Assembly: GCF_003633615.1 (NCBI RefSeq) | Contig: NZ_RBKU01000001.1 | Coordinates: forward strand, 620,001-684,000 | Length of the DNA: 64,000 nucleotides | Direction of reading: 5' to 3' | From: Mucilaginibacter gracilis | GTDB taxonomy: Bacteria; Bacteroidota; Bacteroidia; Sphingobacteriales; Sphingobacteriaceae | Position numbers and translations under genes: made by a program | Shown: piece after piece, positions 15,698 to 24,994 of the stretch | How the letters are laid out: every line of letters begins with the position of its first letter | Numbering within the stretch: position 1 is the first letter of the stretch | The notes under the pieces: model-generated | Told to the model about the DNA's origin: nothing | Databases searched by the model: none | Seen by the model: only the letters and a program-made list of their open reading frames with translations

Positions 15698-16507
15698 ATG
15701 AAAAATCTATCATTGATCGCCATCACTGTAATGGTTATTGGTTTAGCAGCCTGCGGAAGAAAAAAGCAACCAAATACCAGCAACCATATCAAAGTAGGCG
15801 TTGAGTCCGGGCCGGAATACACAGTGGCACAAGCAGCGCAAAAAGTCGCTAAAGACAAATACGGGCTGGACGTGGAACTGGTACAGTTCAACGACTATGT
15901 GATGCCTAATGAAGCGCTGAGCCAGGGTGATATCGATCTGAATGTTTTTCAGAATAAGCCTTACCTGGATGTACAGGCAAAACAGCGAGGCTATCATTTC
16001 GCCATCCTCGGCAACACCTTTGTTTACCCGTTGGCAGGTTATTCCAAAAAGATCAAAACCATTGCCGAATTGCAGGATGGGAATACGATTATCATTCCGA
16101 ATGATCCAACGAACAGCGGCAGGTCTTTGCTTTTGCTGCAAAAGGCAGGTTTACTCAAACTAAAAAACAATGTGGGCCTGTTCCCGACCGTAAACGATAT
16201 TATAGCCAATCCTAAAAATATAAAGATATTGCAACTGGAGGCCCCACAATTACCAAGATCACTGGATGATCAGAAAGTGACGATCGCGATCATCAATAAT
16301 ACATTTGCAGGACCGGCAGGCCTGGTGGCTAAAAGAGATGGCATTTTTGTGGAAGATGAGAAATCGCCTTATGTCAACATCATCGTATCAAGGGAAGATA
16401 ACAAGGACCAGGATAATATCAAAAAATTCGTTAAAGCCTATCAATCTCCGGAAGTTGCCAACGCCGCAGAGGTCGCATTTAAGGGCGGGGCCATCAAAGG
16501 CTGGTAA
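15698..16507 (+). CDS. metQ: methionine-binding lipoprotein
   Basis: The 269-residue NlpA/MetQ-family protein has a lipoprotein signal with lipobox LAAC at residue ~19. Family blocks include IKVGVESGPEYTVAQAA, FNDYVMPNEALSQGDIDLNVFQNKPYLD and TIAIINNTFAGPAGL. It is a periplasm-facing binding protein that delivers methionine-type substrates to MetNI. It starts 15 bp after metI and is the last gene of the operon. Confidence 0.95.
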   Translation: MKNLSLIAITVMVIGLAACGRKKQPNTSNHIKVGVESGPEYTVAQAAQKVAKDKYGLDVELVQFNDYVMPNEALSQGDIDLNVFQNKPYLDVQAKQRGYHFAILGNTFVYPLAGYSKKIKTIAELQDGNTIIIPNDPTNSGRSLLLLQKAGLLKLKNNVGLFPTVNDIIANPKNIKILQLEAPQLPRSLDDQKVTIAIINNTFAGPAGLVAKRDGIFVEDEKSPYVNIIVSREDNKDQDNIKKFVKAYQSPEVANAAEVAFKGGAIKGW

Positions 16508-16624
16508 TTCCGATACTCACGCCTCGTAGTTTATGGCCAGTGTAAGAAATTATTCGTTGTGGAGTTATTCATTTCTTTTTTAAGCGCCACCCGAACAAAG
16601 CTTACGCCAGTTGGTTATATTGAT

Positions 16625-16864
16625 ATGAAAAATCCATTTGAAAAAGATGACCATACAGGGTTGATTGTTGGTATCGCTATTGGTGTGACGGCTGGTATTA
16701 CTTTAGGTTGGCTGTTCCTGACAAAAAAAGGTGCCGAATATAGGGAACAGATTACAAACAGGTTTAAAGAAGTCATCAGCGACGATGCGGCTGAGTTGAT
16801 CAGTGAAAAAACCATTATCCCGAAAAAGGGGGCCAAAGTAGCTACGGATATAGTGGTGAAATAA
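16625..16864 (+). CDS. YtxH-like small membrane protein
   Basis: The 79-residue protein has an N-terminal charged segment (MKNPFEKDD), one transmembrane helix with a glycine-rich face (GLIVGIAIGVTAGITLGWLF) and a basic or amphipathic tail. This is the YtxH/gas-vesicle-like layout commonly induced by stress. The ATG at 16625 is chosen over the longer in-frame start at 16559. It is 16 bp ahead of the DUF892 gene. Confidence 0.75.
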   Translation: MKNPFEKDDHTGLIVGIAIGVTAGITLGWLFLTKKGAEYREQITNRFKEVISDDAAELISEKTIIPKKGAKVATDIVVK

Positions 16865-16880
16865 TGACGCTTAAATAGAT

Positions 16881-17390
16881 ATGGAAAACCAGTTACGCAG
16901 CGCGCCAAAAGATCTGACGCAAGAAGAGCTTAAAGGCTTTTTTATCAGTCACCTGAACCGGATCTATTGCGCTAAAAGCCAGTTGATCGACAAGCTGCCT
17001 GCTCTTGTTAAAAATTCACATTTCCTTGACCTAAAACAGGCAATCGAAGAAACGATCGAAGTGGTCGGTAATCAGATCAGGCGGATGAAAGAAATTTATA
17101 TCCGGCTGGATGCACATTACGAATCTGAAAGTTGTATCGGGCTGGTGGGCATTCTGGATGAAGCTTTTCAATCGATCGGCAAGCCGGGCGACAGCACAGG
17201 TGTCCGTGATCTTTCCATCTTATTTTACATGCAAAACATCGAGAGTATAGAGATGGCTTCTTTTAAGATGATGATGCTCGTCGCGGCGCAGCTTGAACAG
17301 CCGGATATCGCCCAATTGTTACTGGAATGTTATGATGAAGCGAGGGAGGATAAAATACTGTTTAAAGAAATCACTAAAAATTATTTTTGA
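16881..17390 (+). CDS. DUF892 (YciE/YciF-type) ferritin-like protein
   Basis: The 169-residue all-helical protein matches the YciE/YciF pattern: EELKGFFISHLNRIYCAKSQLIDKLPALV at the start, then carboxylates in EETIEVVGNQIRRM. Family members form ferritin-like bundles and are usually stress induced. It forms a pair with the YtxH-like gene. Function unproven. Confidence 0.85.
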   Translation: MENQLRSAPKDLTQEELKGFFISHLNRIYCAKSQLIDKLPALVKNSHFLDLKQAIEETIEVVGNQIRRMKEIYIRLDAHYESESCIGLVGILDEAFQSIGKPGDSTGVRDLSILFYMQNIESIEMASFKMMMLVAAQLEQPDIAQLLLECYDEAREDKILFKEITKNYF

Positions 17391-17485
17391 AGGCAGTCGG
17401 CGCATCGACTGATATATAACATGAATGCGATTAAGTAAACACAGATCAAAAATGTGGGTGAGGCCAATATCAAAAACCGTTTCTC

Positions 17486-18262
17486 CTATTGACGTATTTT
17501 GCGTTTTTTAAATTGTGAGAATACATTCTCGAAATCCAGCACGACCCATAACGCATTCGCGTTATCAATCTCTTTGCCGGAAACCCGTTCCTGGATAATA
17601 TTAAGGTAGCTGGCGCTGAACCTAATATTCTTGAAGATCTCATATCCGGCACCAATGTTGACCCGGTTCTGGTCGAATATATTGGGGTTGCTCGCAACGG
17701 CTTTACCGAACTGTATAAAAACCTCCTCAGAAACAAATACTGATAACGGTTTGTCTTTTGAAAATACATTCCGCAATGGCTTTTCTATCTTAGCCTGGTA
17801 GCGAACCCGCCAATTCGGCTGATAATTTCCGTTGTAAGCCAGATCCCGCAGCCGGTATTCGACACTATAACGGTTGGAATAATTGAACCAGCTCAACTTT
17901 TGCTCATTTTCCAGACGGATGCTGGAACGCCACTCTTTTACGCCCGGTTTTACATCATCTACACTGTTAAAAAAAACTTCCGAAACAAAATAACCAACCG
18001 GCGATACCGATATTTTCGTATTACTATTAAGCTTGTAATTCAGCCAGGGCCAGACACTCAGAAAGTGCGGCTCTGCAAATACATTTCCGGTTCCCGCGGA
18101 CTGCGTTCTTTTTTGCAGGTAAAGTTCCCATTTGAATTTACTGTTGATGGTATCTGCCAGGATCAATCGTCCCCAAAATACACCGTGGGTATATTCTTTA
18201 TTTTGGGCGTATAGGGTGGCACTAAGGAGCGTCAGGCAAGCGAGTAGTAGGCGTTTTTTCAA
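17486..18262 (-). CDS. DUF2490 outer-membrane beta-barrel-like protein
   Basis: The 258-residue protein has a signal peptide (MKKRLLLACLTLLSATLYAQ) followed by alternating amphipathic strands typical of DUF2490, including RLILADTINSKFKWELYLQKR and FEVEN-like ends in FENVFSQFKKRK. Probably an outer-membrane protein of unknown function. The 95-bp gap to the DUF892 gene is convergent. Upstream AATAGACTTTG partly resembles the sulfur-regulon motif but only as a half site. Confidence 0.8.
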   Translation of the reverse strand: MKKRLLLACLTLLSATLYAQNKEYTHGVFWGRLILADTINSKFKWELYLQKRTQSAGTGNVFAEPHFLSVWPWLNYKLNSNTKISVSPVGYFVSEVFFNSVDDVKPGVKEWRSSIRLENEQKLSWFNYSNRYSVEYRLRDLAYNGNYQPNWRVRYQAKIEKPLRNVFSKDKPLSVFVSEEVFIQFGKAVASNPNIFDQNRVNIGAGYEIFKNIRFSASYLNIIQERVSGKEIDNANALWVVLDFENVFSQFKKRKIRQ

Positions 18263-18388
18263 AGTCTATTAAATTAGTAGACAAAATAGATAAATTTATT
18301 ATACTTTGGCAAGAGCGATTGCTAAAAGATAGTATAATACAGAGAAAACGTATAATTATTCCCGGACCCCTGGATGTCGTTATTGATA

Positions 18389-19410
18389 TTATTTGCTTTT
18401 CTTAATGATGAGGTGCGCCAGGGCCGGGTCGTTCATCAACCTGTTCGTTTCCGATTCGATGATATCCCGAACATCCTGCCTGATCTGCATATAATGTCTT
18501 TGAACTATGGCATTATCAACCGGCTTAATTACCGGTATCGGTTTGTAGGCAGCCTCTTCTTTTTGAATAGCATCAAAGTCATTGATGATCTCGGCATGAA
18601 AAGCTTTAAGGGCGATCTTTTGCTGCGGCGTATCTGCCACGGAGCCAACAAACTCACCGCTCGATAATGCAGCAATTGTCGAAGCCGGTACAGCTGAATC
18701 CAGCTGTTTACTTTTACTGATGGACGTATCGCCACTGTTGATGCTCAGGCTTTCCCTGTCCTGCATGATCTTACCAATTCGTTCACTCAATTGCCTGGCG
18801 CTGTCGCCCGTTACCTGTCCCGATATCATATTACCTACGGTGTTGATGATCACATCCGCCTGTTCCTTGCCGTATTCTTTACGCAACTGGCTGATGTCCT
18901 GGATACCCAGGAAGGTGGCCACTTTATTCCCTCGGCCCGTCGAGATCGTAGGTACCACATCGGTGGTTAAGGTCGGAAATTCATCAAAAAATAAGATGCT
19001 TTTCAGCTTGTTCTTTTGATTGATCACCTTGAACATCCGGTTGGTATAAAGGGAAAGTACCGCGCCGTAGGTCAATATCTTTTGAGGATTATTGCCCATG
19101 CAAATCACTTTAGGATGCTCGGGGTTATTAATATCAAGGCTGAAATCGTTTCCGCTTAACACATAATACAATTGCGGCGATGAAAGCCTGGCTAAGGCGA
19201 TCTTGGCGCTGGCGATCTGCCCCTCCAGTTGTTCCATCACGTCGTTCAGGTAGGCCGTGAGAAAAGGATTGATGAGCACTTCTATTTCTTTTTCCAGTCG
19301 CAATAAAGTAAACAGGTCATCATAATCCGTCTGGATCAATTCAATGGCATGGGGCAGTGTACAAAACTCACCGTTACGGTATTTTTTGAGAAACCAGATC
19401 ACTTGAAACA
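18389..19410 (-). pseudogene. traG: C-terminal half of a TraG/VirD4-type conjugation coupling protein
   Basis: About 340 residues are readable, with the Bacteroidota TraG signatures PKVICMGNNPQKI, Walker B-like KSILFFDEFPTLTT, STGRGNKVATFLGIQDISQLRKEYG and GNMISGQVTG. Complete TraG is roughly twice as long, and its Walker A half is missing. The reading frame starts abruptly at VIWFLKKYRNGEFCTLPHA, directly abutting a truncated NYN gene near 19.4 kb. This is therefore a deletion scar of an integrative conjugative element. Confidence 0.85.
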
Positions 19411-19703
19411 ATACAAAATCCATCAACTACATTGTCATGGAGAATATCCATGGCGTCAATAATCAAGGCTCCATCTGTAGAATTTTTACCGGAGGTATAG
19501 GAAAATTTTTGTATTGGTGTAAAGGACATTTCATTAAGTAAGTCTTTCCAACTATTCATGCCTTTTTCAGTCCAGTCACCGTAGATTCTTCTGATTGTTA
19601 CTTTGCCATATTTAGAAACTTCCTCTAATATTTCCTTAAGTAACTTTGCCTGAGCGTTATCACCGTCTACTAACACGGCAATCTTATCATTCTTTTTTTC
19701 CAA
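19400..19703 (-). pseudogene. truncated NYN-domain (LabA/DUF88) protein
   Basis: Only about 100 residues remain: the N-terminal NYN nuclease fold with acidic motif VLVDGDNAQAK, IRRIYGDWTEKGMNSWK, TDGALIIDAMD and VDGFCIVSSD. The conserved next acidic motif (SSDSDFTRL in relatives) is lost, because the sequence switches at SSD into the TraG fragment. The overlap of the two frames at the junction shows a fusion rather than adjacent genes. Confidence 0.8.
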
Positions 19704-19997
19704 TTGTGATATATTAGGTGAGTGGCAATTTACTAATAATAGGATGAAAGTAAGCTATTGGAAATAAAAGATTTTACTGGCTAAGTTAAGAAGTTGTTTA
19801 AAGTTTAATCATGGCATGCTTTTCTCCGGGCCGAACAGCATATCGGAAATCCTTATCCTAATACTGTTGTTAACATCAAATTAGACATCAATACTAACAA
19901 GTGTGTTTAAAGTAGCATATAAACAGATCATAAACAACTTTCAAAATCCATTTTAAAGTATTTGATGGCCAAGAGCATTGCGCGTGCTTTTTTTAAA

Positions 19998-20019
19998 ATG
20001 TGTGAGAAATGTGTGAGAA
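19998..20019. repeat. perfect 11-bp tandem repeat (ATGTGTGAGAA x2)
   Basis: Two head-to-tail copies directly abut the A-run of the terminator at 20021. The same layout occurs at 38524 with a different 11-mer. This spacing of about one helical turn suits integrase arm-type binding sites, which is inference. Confidence 0.6.
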
Positions 20020-20020
20020 T

Positions 20021-20049
20021 AAAAAAACCCAACTCGCCAGAGTTGGGTT
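20021..20049 (-). terminator. rho-independent terminator after the tRNA-Asn fragment
   Basis: A perfect 10-bp stem AACCCAACTC/GAGTTGGGTT with a 4-nt loop is followed on the minus strand by seven T residues. It is placed 17 bp after the tRNA fragment, as expected for the native tRNA terminator. Confidence 0.85.
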
Positions 20050-20065
20050 AAATCATTGATTTTGA

Positions 20066-20110
20066 GGCTCCTGAGGCTGGGCTCGAACCAGCGACCCTCT
20101 GATTAACAGT
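20066..20110 (-). tRNA. 3' fragment of tRNA-Asn(GTT): attachment-site remnant
   Basis: Read on the minus strand, the 45 bases start in the anticodon loop (CTGTTAATC, anticodon GTT). They continue through the variable region AGGGTCGC, the T arm CTGGTTCGAGCCCAG and the acceptor strand CTCAGGAGCC. The 5' half of a tRNA is absent (upstream is AT-rich), so this is not a functional gene. A tRNA 3' end plus terminator is the sequence duplicated when tyrosine-recombinase elements insert, so this marks one end of an island. Confidence 0.85.
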
Positions 20111-20370
20111 CATATTTTACACATTACTGGTATTTTGTAATTCATTGTTATGTATTGATAATCAACATTTTATATATTTTTCATTATTGGGTAATTTGTG
20201 ATATTTTGCGATTTGCTGTCCATTTTTCTGCAAATTTTCTGCAAATAATTCAATCGTTTTTCTTATATTTGTATTAGTAAATCGCACTATAAATCAGCAT
20301 TTTATCTCATTTATTGTGATGCTTACATTTTGTTTGTTTCTGCAAATTTATACATTTAATTATTAAAATC
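20111..20370. other. AT-rich gap with integrase arm-like repeat
   Basis: No gene is seen here. The stretch contains the tandem TTTTCTGCAAA pair at 20224-20245 and runs into the integrase-like start at 20371. Confidence 0.5.
20224..20245. repeat. 11-bp tandem repeat (TTTTCTGCAAA x2), identical to 38524-38545
   Basis: Two perfect head-to-tail copies. The same 22 bp recurs exactly at 38.5 kb beside a terminator hairpin. Likely an element-end recombinase binding site. Confidence 0.65.
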
Positions 20371-20913
20371 ATGAAAGCAGAGGTTTCTTTATATCTGGAC
20401 ACAAGGCGGGCATTGAAAGATGGCACTTACCCTTTAAAACTACACGTTTATTTTACCGCAAAAATGGAAGGCCGTGCTACAGGTATTCCCACTATTAAAC
20501 GTGTTTTGGAACGTAATGGCTCTCCTGAACCATCTTTTCGCACAGATGATGAACGTACCTTTTTCGAAGTAGAAATATTTTGTCATCCTGCTTTTAAAAA
20601 CGATGTTGTTCCTATAGATGATGCCCAAAAGGAAGTGGCAAGTAATAAGGAAGGTAATAGAGATGGTAATAGGGATGGTAATAGAGATGTTATTTTGTTA
20701 TCCCCGAAACAAAAGGAAATATTAAACTTTTGTCAAAATCCCCAAAGCCGGGCAGATATATTCGATCACCTCGGCATTTCGAACCAGCCCAAAAATTACC
20801 GCCTGCATATTTTACCACTAATACAAGCTGGTTATATTACTCTTACGGAACCTAATAAACTTTCCAGTAAATATCAAAAGTATCAAACCAGCAATACGGC
20901 TCCCACTACATGA
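20371..20913 (+). pseudogene. chimeric ORF: integrase N-terminus fused to an AlbA_2-type ATP-binding protein C-terminus
   Basis: The 180-residue frame begins like the arm-binding domain of Bacteroidota tyrosine integrases (MKAEVSLYLDTRRALKDG, then YPLKLHVYFT). At about residue 31 it switches to the C-terminal part of AlbA_2/divergent-AAA regulators (GRATGIPTIKRVLERNGSPEP, then FRTDDERTFFEVEIF). It carries a GNRDGNRDGNRD tandem repeat and ends in a winged-helix region. No catalytic domain of either parent is present. The fusion is most simply a deletion product and is in frame by chance, though expression cannot be excluded. Confidence 0.7.
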
Positions 20914-20975
20914 AATTCTTTTAATAAAATTCATTTGCCGTCAGTTAAAAGGATTTATAATAGTGTCGTTATATG

Positions 20976-21733
20976 CTAAAGTTCAATGCATTTATCGGCA
21001 TGATAGAGTAAATGCTCGTTGCGCTGAACATAGCCAAGCTGATTGGTTAGCAATTTTGTATGACCTATTTTAAACTCAGGAATATTTTGGTGATGATGCC
21101 CGTAAATCCAATAATCCGGCGTGGTATCTGAAATCAAATCATCCAATATCGTTGCAAAAGCCTCGTTCAGGTAGTCTCCCTTATATTCAGGCGGGTAGTT
21201 CTTAAAAGTAGGAACATGATGCGTGACCACTACTTTTTTGCCCGGTGTATCTGCTTCCAAAGCGAGCGTAAAAACGTAAGACTATTTGCATGAAAATCAT
21301 TATAGTCAAGGATTTGAAAACGCTTCCCATCATAACTAATTTGATAAAAATCATTCAGGCCACGTTCTATCCGCCAGCCATTTAACAGGCTTATGGACGA
21401 CCATAAAGTGGAAAATAGCAACTGATGCGCGCCAATTTTTTTAACCACATTATTTATCAATGACACATTACTTCTGATCTTTTCTTCAAATGACCCCGAT
21501 CTATTTGAAATATCACTTTGATAGTACTCGTGATTTCCTGGTATCCAATAGGTTGCTTCAAAGTGATCGCTGATATAATCAAAAAAGTCCTTTTGTTTGT
21601 CTATCCTGGTAAACAAAGTAACATCGCCAGCCAATATCAAAATGTCGCCTATGGGCTTAATGGGGGTAGCTTTTATATAGGCTTCATTTTGGGGGAATTC
21701 TAAATGAAGATCGGAGCAGTACTGTAAAATCAC
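20976..21733 (-). pseudogene. calcineurin-like metallophosphoesterase with a frameshift
   Basis: The N-terminal part has CSDLHLEFPQN, ILAGDVTLF and WIPGNHEYY metal motifs (D-x-H, GDxx, GNHE). The C-terminal part, in another frame, has VVVTHHVPT and YWIYGHHHQN. The two join at a T5 homopolymer near 21270: adding one T restores a continuous protein of about 251 residues. Either a real disabling slip or a sequencing error. Confidence 0.85.
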
Positions 21734-21909
21734 GGCGTTTCAAAATTAGAAAAAGGGCGCTTTAAAATCATTACTCAAGACAATTATCTGACTTAACTTT
21801 TTAAATTCACTTATTTGTATTGCTTTTAAATTGGAACGATATTAAAATAAGTTGACATAAGAATTACCATTACAGCAATAGCTTGTATTTCATGATTTCT
21901 CAATTAATC

Positions 21910-22557
21910 TTATTTCTTTGCCAAGATCTTAATCTGAAATTCAATGGAATCCGAAATAGCTTGATCCTTTAAATTATCAAAGAACTTTCCTGATTTATAC
22001 CGGACATCCCATAATGTTCGATCAATAACCAGCTTACCATTGGCTTTGACAATTCCGCCCTTAATTTCCATTATCGCCGAAAAAGTAACCGGGTGTGTGA
22101 TACCCTTGATCGTTAGGTTCCCGGTAACTTTTTTATGCTCACCATCTATCGATTCAACCTTAGTAATTACGATTGTAGAAAAAGGGAATCTTTTAACATC
22201 AAAAAAATCAGGATCTTTTAAGTGTTTAATAAGTTTATTATTCCTTCCGTAGTTTTTATCTTCAATTGTGTTCATGTCAATTTCAACCGTACCTCCCGTA
22301 AGTTGACCGTTTTCGATCATTAATTCTCCTTTTGATATATTGGCGTACCCGTCATGCTTCCCATGAACACTAGAACCTTCCCAGGTTATGACACTTTCCT
22401 TCGTATATATCATAAAATATTTTTTATCCCCAACATGTAAGGATATGGAGCTTGCCAATGTATTGGTTTCATTTTCCCCCGTTACAGGTCCACCGCAACC
22501 GAAGAAAAAAAGGGCAATAATTAAAATTAAATAGGTGGCATATCGCTTGTTGTTCAT
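21910..22557 (-). CDS. YceI-family lipoprotein
   Basis: The 215-residue protein has a lipoprotein signal (lipobox near FFGC, Cys21) followed by the YceI lipocalin-like barrel. Blocks are VITWEGSSVHGKHDGYANISKG, DPDFFDVKRFPFSTIVITKV and GNLTIKGITHPVTF. YceI proteins bind isoprenoid-type lipids in the periplasm. It starts 19 bp after the upstream lipoprotein gene, so they are probably co-transcribed. Confidence 0.9.
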   Translation of the reverse strand: MNNKRYATYLILIIALFFFGCGGPVTGENETNTLASSISLHVGDKKYFMIYTKESVITWEGSSVHGKHDGYANISKGELMIENGQLTGGTVEIDMNTIEDKNYGRNNKLIKHLKDPDFFDVKRFPFSTIVITKVESIDGEHKKVTGNLTIKGITHPVTFSAIMEIKGGIVKANGKLVIDRTLWDVRYKSGKFFDNLKDQAISDSIEFQIKILAKK

Positions 22558-22576
22558 AAGTAAATTGAGGCTTTTG

Positions 22577-23272
22577 TTAGTTCTGTAACATCAAATTTTT
22601 TAAATTTATACTTCCACAATGAATTTCTTTATCGCTTGATCCAGCGTTATTTTTTGACCCATCGATTTTTATACTATAATAAAGATCATGCCCTTTCAGG
22701 CTTAGTCCTGCTCGCAATACACCACTAAGTGCTCCTTGAGTCGTTTGGCTAAGTATGACAACATAAAAACCACTCGATGCCTTTGGGCTGATAATTCTTT
22801 TTAAAGATGACGGTTTATGAATACTATTATCTAAAAAGGATTTTAACCCGGCTAGACCATAGTCATACATTGCTTCTTTATTAATGGTCATCGTATCGGG
22901 TGGAATCAATACTCTATGGTATTTGCCGGGGAAGCCCGGAACCTCATAGGGGTCTGCCGGAAAATCGATGTTCAATTCCAGCGATTCATCAGTTTCATTG
23001 ATCAATCTGGTCCAAAATATAATTCTAAAATATTTCTTCCCATTAGGGTCAGTGTATGGTCCACCTTTTGGAAAGCTGTTTTGTATGATCAGATGTTTAC
23101 CGGTAGCATCAGTATATACATACTTAGCATGGTATTTTTCATTAGAATCGGTGGAAGGGCGGGTGTCTTTGGTTTCTGACTTCTTAATATCTTTATTTGG
23201 TGCAGTTTGCTTTTGTCCGCAGGCCGTGGAAAAAGTAAACGCAATGAGTAAGGTGTAAAATGGTGTCTGCAT
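22577..23272 (-). CDS. hypothetical lipoprotein
   Basis: The 231-residue protein has a lipoprotein signal (MQTPFYTLLIAFTFSTACGQ), a polar linker and a beta-rich domain (SFPKGGPYTDPNGKKYFRII). I do not recognise the family. The ATG at 23272 gives a clean lipobox; an upstream in-frame ATG at 23386 would add 38 residues that bury it. Confidence 0.65.
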   Translation of the reverse strand: MQTPFYTLLIAFTFSTACGQKQTAPNKDIKKSETKDTRPSTDSNEKYHAKYVYTDATGKHLIIQNSFPKGGPYTDPNGKKYFRIIFWTRLINETDESLELNIDFPADPYEVPGFPGKYHRVLIPPDTMTINKEAMYDYGLAGLKSFLDNSIHKPSSLKRIISPKASSGFYVVILSQTTQGALSGVLRAGLSLKGHDLYYSIKIDGSKNNAGSSDKEIHCGSINLKNLMLQN

Positions 23273-23446
23273 CTTAATTCCGATAATATTATCAACGTTG
23301 TTCAGCGAAATTACTTCGAGATATTTCAGGGTTGGGAATTTGGATTGTAAATAAAAATGTAAACTTTGTAAATAAAATATTGACATGATATGATGGCCGA
23401 AATCTTCTTTAACCAGGCATAGAACTACGACCCATAGCCGGTTGTC

Positions 23447-24922
23447 TTATCTCTTTGATGAGATCAGGGCCCGTGCGAAATTTAATTCGGTATCTATCCC
23501 TATTAAAATATCATTTATTTTTGGAGTTACCTGATAATCCGGTTCAACACCCCTGCCTTTGGTATAAGCGACAGCGTTACTTGTTTTGATTAGTGGTATA
23601 GTCACTCTTATTTTAGTATTAGGTAAAACCAATCTGGCCGATTGATGGGAAGTATTCCCTTCCATGGTGCCGCCGCTTTCTTCGCCGATAAATATTGCCC
23701 GTCCGTTGCCTTTCAGAAAAGCAGCGACCACCGCCGCCATAGAACCTGACGCGCCATTGATCAGCACAAATAACTTCCCGGTATAATGATTGACATTAAG
23801 TGGCTGTTCCCCAAGCGAGGGCATATCGGCTTTTTTAAGGCTATACAAGCCGTTAGTTGTTTTACCGACCAGTGAATCAGCAAAAAAGAGGTCTTTACCG
23901 TTTTCCAGGTATTCAGCGACCGGTGCATACCCTTTAAACTTCACTTCTGTAGATTCGAAATGCTGATACGGCCTTGTCAATAGATAAGTCAGCAGTTTTT
24001 CACCCGTCCCGTCGCCGCCCTCGTTATTTCTCAGGTCAAGGATCAAATTTTCCGTATGCCTTACCTTTAAGGTGGTAAAAACACTATCGTATAAAACAGC
24101 AAAGTCCTGTTTAAAGCGTGTCCGGTGCCATTTCAGAAAAGAGGAAATACGCAAATAAGCAATATTCTTTTCAAGGTATTTAAAGGCTAATGGTGCCTCC
24201 AATTTGTTTCTGCCGTAGAAAAATTTCATATAGGATCCATGATCGAGACCCGCGACCGTTGCGATCTTCTTTTTTGACCGGTCAGCTACGTCGATATATT
24301 CCAGGCGATAGGCGGTCGTATCTCCTATAAAGATCGGGTAATTCAGATCAAAAAGGTTTTCTTCTTCCGTCATACTATAGTCTTCCAGGTGACGGGTATT
24401 AAAGGTTTGAATGTACCCGTCCGATGGGATGGTGGGCAATAAGATATCCAGCATTTCTTCAACTGTCTTTCCGTTGATAGATAGAATTTCCGATCCGGCC
24501 GGGATGGCACTGCCGGATGCTACCGTTTTGAGCACGTAAAACCTCCGGTCAATGATCTTTAAACAGAAAGGGAAATAATGATGCTTGTTTTCTAATGACC
24601 GGTAATAGGCTTTCGATGGTGTCGGGATCAAATGCTCATCATTCACTTTAGCGCAGGTCTTAGTGATGAGTTTATAAAAGTCAGTTTCAGACTCAGGTTG
24701 TGCTAGCGATTTTAAATTATCATCTAAATATTGGCTCATGATCAAACTGTCCGTAAACCGGTAAAGACTTGAATAGGTAGTTTCTAAAGCTTTTCTGAGG
24801 ATGCCGTAGTCCTCCTTTAACTCTTTTGGACTATAATTCAAGGGGGTATTTTGACAATTGCCCCAAAAAGCTTTTGCGATCAGCATGAGCGTCAACATTA
24901 TTTTGTTTTTTAAATTCAGCAT
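23447..24922 (-). CDS. S41-family (tail-specific protease-like) peptidase
   Basis: The 491-residue protein has an N-terminal signal region, a PDZ-like segment (SGSAIPAGSEILSINGKTVEEML), then the S41 catalytic core: LILDLRNNEGGDGTGEKLL, the probable nucleophile Ser in INGASGSMAAVVAAFLK, and GEESGGTMEGN. Likely a periplasmic serine peptidase. It follows the HTH-permease fusion by 72 bp on the same strand. Confidence 0.9.
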   Translation of the reverse strand: MLNLKNKIMLTLMLIAKAFWGNCQNTPLNYSPKELKEDYGILRKALETTYSSLYRFTDSLIMSQYLDDNLKSLAQPESETDFYKLITKTCAKVNDEHLIPTPSKAYYRSLENKHHYFPFCLKIIDRRFYVLKTVASGSAIPAGSEILSINGKTVEEMLDILLPTIPSDGYIQTFNTRHLEDYSMTEEENLFDLNYPIFIGDTTAYRLEYIDVADRSKKKIATVAGLDHGSYMKFFYGRNKLEAPLAFKYLEKNIAYLRISSFLKWHRTRFKQDFAVLYDSVFTTLKVRHTENLILDLRNNEGGDGTGEKLLTYLLTRPYQHFESTEVKFKGYAPVAEYLENGKDLFFADSLVGKTTNGLYSLKKADMPSLGEQPLNVNHYTGKLFVLINGASGSMAAVVAAFLKGNGRAIFIGEESGGTMEGNTSHQSARLVLPNTKIRVTIPLIKTSNAVAYTKGRGVEPDYQVTPKINDILIGIDTELNFARALISSKR

Positions 24923-24994
24923 CCGGTCGTTATCATTTCGTACACATTTATCTATTAAAGACTGGTTTTAAAAAAATTGGTTACACAAAAAGGC

